From positions 1-44,804 of the forward strand of contig JADNRX010000422.1 of assembly GCA_015501595.1 (NCBI GenBank): DNA of 44,804 nt, given 5' to 3'. The position numbers and the translations under genes are program-made. The notes under the pieces are model-generated. The model saw only the letters and a program-made list of their open reading frames with translations. It was not told the DNA's origin and ran no database searches. Origin of the DNA: Hymenopellis radicata. Its lineage: Eukaryota; Basidiomycota; Agaricomycetes; Agaricales; Physalacriaceae. Shown one piece after another: positions 43,360 through 44,804 of this stretch; within the stretch, counting starts at the first letter, position 1, and each line of letters starts with the position of its first letter.

Positions 43360-44804
43360 TCAGATTAGTTCTGCCTTCACTACTACGCCACTTTCCCTTG
43401 ACTTATTCGTATCGCAAAGACGTTCGGCGCCATCCATGACCAAATAAGCATGGTTCTGCAGTTGAGCAGCCGAAGCACGTCGCTCTGGTGTACTATGCAC
43501 AGCCTTGTCAGCCGAGTATAGAATCAACATAACGACGGGACCTACAAAGCAAGACAGCATTGCCGAAAACTTTCTGCGTCATAGGAAAGATTCATGCCTT
43601 CGGGCGGGGGGGGGGGTCTCCAACGCCCGGGCCCTGTCAGCGAGAAAATCCACTACTGAGGCAGCAATTGAGACACTACTCGCCCACAAAGATTCGCCCG
43701 TCCACATCTCGTATGCCAGACACCCGAGACTCCATATGTCAACCCTTGTGTCGTACATGACTACTAGATCTCCAAGGCTACAGTTCATCATCTCTGGTGC
43801 CATCCAAAAGACGCTACATGCTGCTGGCGTTATGGAACACTTCGTCGCCTTTTCTATTCCAAGCCCACTGTGTAATCCGAATCCACCGATGACACACCGG
43901 CCGTCTTCGAGGAAGATGTTGTCGGAGCACAAGTCCTATATTGATATTAGTGGCGTTGATTACTTATACGAGTGGCGTGAAGGGAAATATTTACGCGGTG
44001 AATGATGTTCATCGTGTCGTGAAGATATCGAAGACCATTGACGATATCCCAGAGATATGCTCTCGCAAGATAGCTATCTCCAAGCGCGCCATACGTGTTC
44101 AGAAAATAGTGCAGGGCGCCGGGCATGTCATATTCAGTAAAATTCGAAAGCCTGTGGGCCTATCGACACTCTACGCAAAAAGAAATGCACAACACGCACG
44201 TTTTCGTCATCCCAGGCGACGCCTCGATTCTGAAATGCTGAATGACATTCTCGTGGTCGGCCAGGTATAAAAGCGTTTGAACACGTTGAGCCGTCCACTG
44301 TGGATACCTGTCTGACGCATTCGTGTATTTAATCTACTGGGCGACCATCCTCCAGTCCCCTTCATCGACGAGGTAAACACTGCCTCGACTTCCATGCTCA
44401 ATAAGCATGGCTCTCCGTTCCAACGGAAATGTCGGCGCCTGGGGACTGGATCTCAATTCCGCGACCCGAGACTTGACTCCATTACTGGCCTCAACACGAT
44501 CGAGCCGTACGCGCTTATGATTGACAACCACATCCTCAGCAGCTCGCTTTTTAGGACGCGGGGGGCACGAGCATGGGACGCCAGCCACGAAGGGGCACAG
44601 CAGGCATACACCCTGAAGTGCTTTGAGCGCGAGGAGGAGCTGGCTAACGGACGGACGGGACGTGGGAATCGGGGAGAGGCATTCCATCACAATCGACCAC
44701 AACCGTTCCGAGGGAAACTGGTCCTGGGGTGGTCGAGGCGGCGGCCGCTTCAGCGTTAACACCTCGTGGATCAGGGCGACTTCTGCTTTGATATGCGAAT
44801 ATGG
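43360..44804 (-). CDS. Tandem protein kinase, 3' part (partial at window edge)
   Basis: At the edge the frame runs through the end of a first kinase C-lobe: EVALIHEVLTLKRPPPRPP, then ERLWSIVMECLSPIPTSRPS. A linker with a bipartite nuclear-localisation-like RPKKRAAE and HKRVRL follows. The second domain has a glycine loop (EHGSRGSVYLVDE), then MVAQ, helix text ENVIQHFR, EYDMPGALHYFL, IVNGLRYLHDTM and, after an intron, HRDLCSDN. DFG is replaced by GFG in CVIGGFGL. FWMAPEM and DTRVDIWSLGCLAYEMW are normal, and the C-lobe ends TPERRASAAQLQNHAYL. The codon after MVAQ, where the family's ATP-binding Lys is expected, is TAG. The second domain thus looks catalytically dead or broken. Two adjacent genes are an alternative. 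Confidence 0.65.

Noticed and set aside
43607..43616. Run of ten G as a functional signal
   Set aside because: It lies within the kinase coding region on the other strand (a Pro run) and is more likely a slippage-prone homopolymer.

Overview
This is nuclear DNA of a filamentous basidiomycete, most likely a mushroom-forming Agaricomycete. Genes carry many short GT-AG introns of about 45-60 bases with CTAAC-type branch points. The families are typical of these fungi: a DUF6534 seven-helix membrane protein, a DUF7223-type secreted protein, F-box proteins with diverged leucine-rich tails, tandem protein kinases, and an HSL-type alpha/beta hydrolase. Five tRNA genes all carry an intron. I cannot name the species from the sequence.

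Layout. Bases 1-162 are the 3' end of a DUF7223-type gene cut by the window edge. Bases ~590-6197 are the left arm of a large inverted duplication holding a coiled-coil gene, an HSL-family hydrolase and a secreted ADP-ribosyltransferase-like gene (ART). Bases 6.2-22.1 kb form the spacer: a small unknown gene, non-autonomous DNA transposons, three intron-containing tRNA-Asp genes around an aldehyde dehydrogenase (ALDH) gene, a DUF6534 gene, one copy of a modular repeat, an unknown helical gene, a short-chain dehydrogenase and an F-box protein. Bases ~22,082-27,503 are the right arm, with the same three genes in mirror order. Then follow a three-repeat Myb factor, an unresolved gene, a 226-residue secreted protein, a ~1.1 kb inverted-repeat structure, a gene remnant and the complete DUF7223-type gene (33.4-35.9 kb, minus strand). 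The last 9 kb hold tRNA-Phe and tRNA-Gln, each followed by a hAT-type MITE, an F-box gene with two frame breaks, a ~2.2 kb tandem repeat array and the 3' part of a tandem kinase gene.

How the parts relate. The most unusual object is the mirror-image block ART / hydrolase / coiled coil. ART and hydrolase are head to tail on one strand, about 205 bp apart; the coiled-coil gene converges on the hydrolase with only about 40 bp between stops. The ART gene encodes a signal peptide, a Gly/Lys/Ser-rich spacer and a PARP-like catalytic core (His-Gly-Thr, then Gly-x-Tyr-x-Ala). The right copy is open throughout its eight-exon model. The left copy has an in-frame stop, a GC splice donor and a 423-bp hAT insertion in one intron. 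The right hydrolase copy has a different MITE in its first intron and its own GC donor. The DUF7223-type pair lies outside the arms in the same mirror orientation, so the duplication may once have been larger.

A second pattern is positional: four of the five tRNA genes have a MITE 41-115 bp beyond their 3' end. Three of these are hAT-type and one belongs to a TA-target family.
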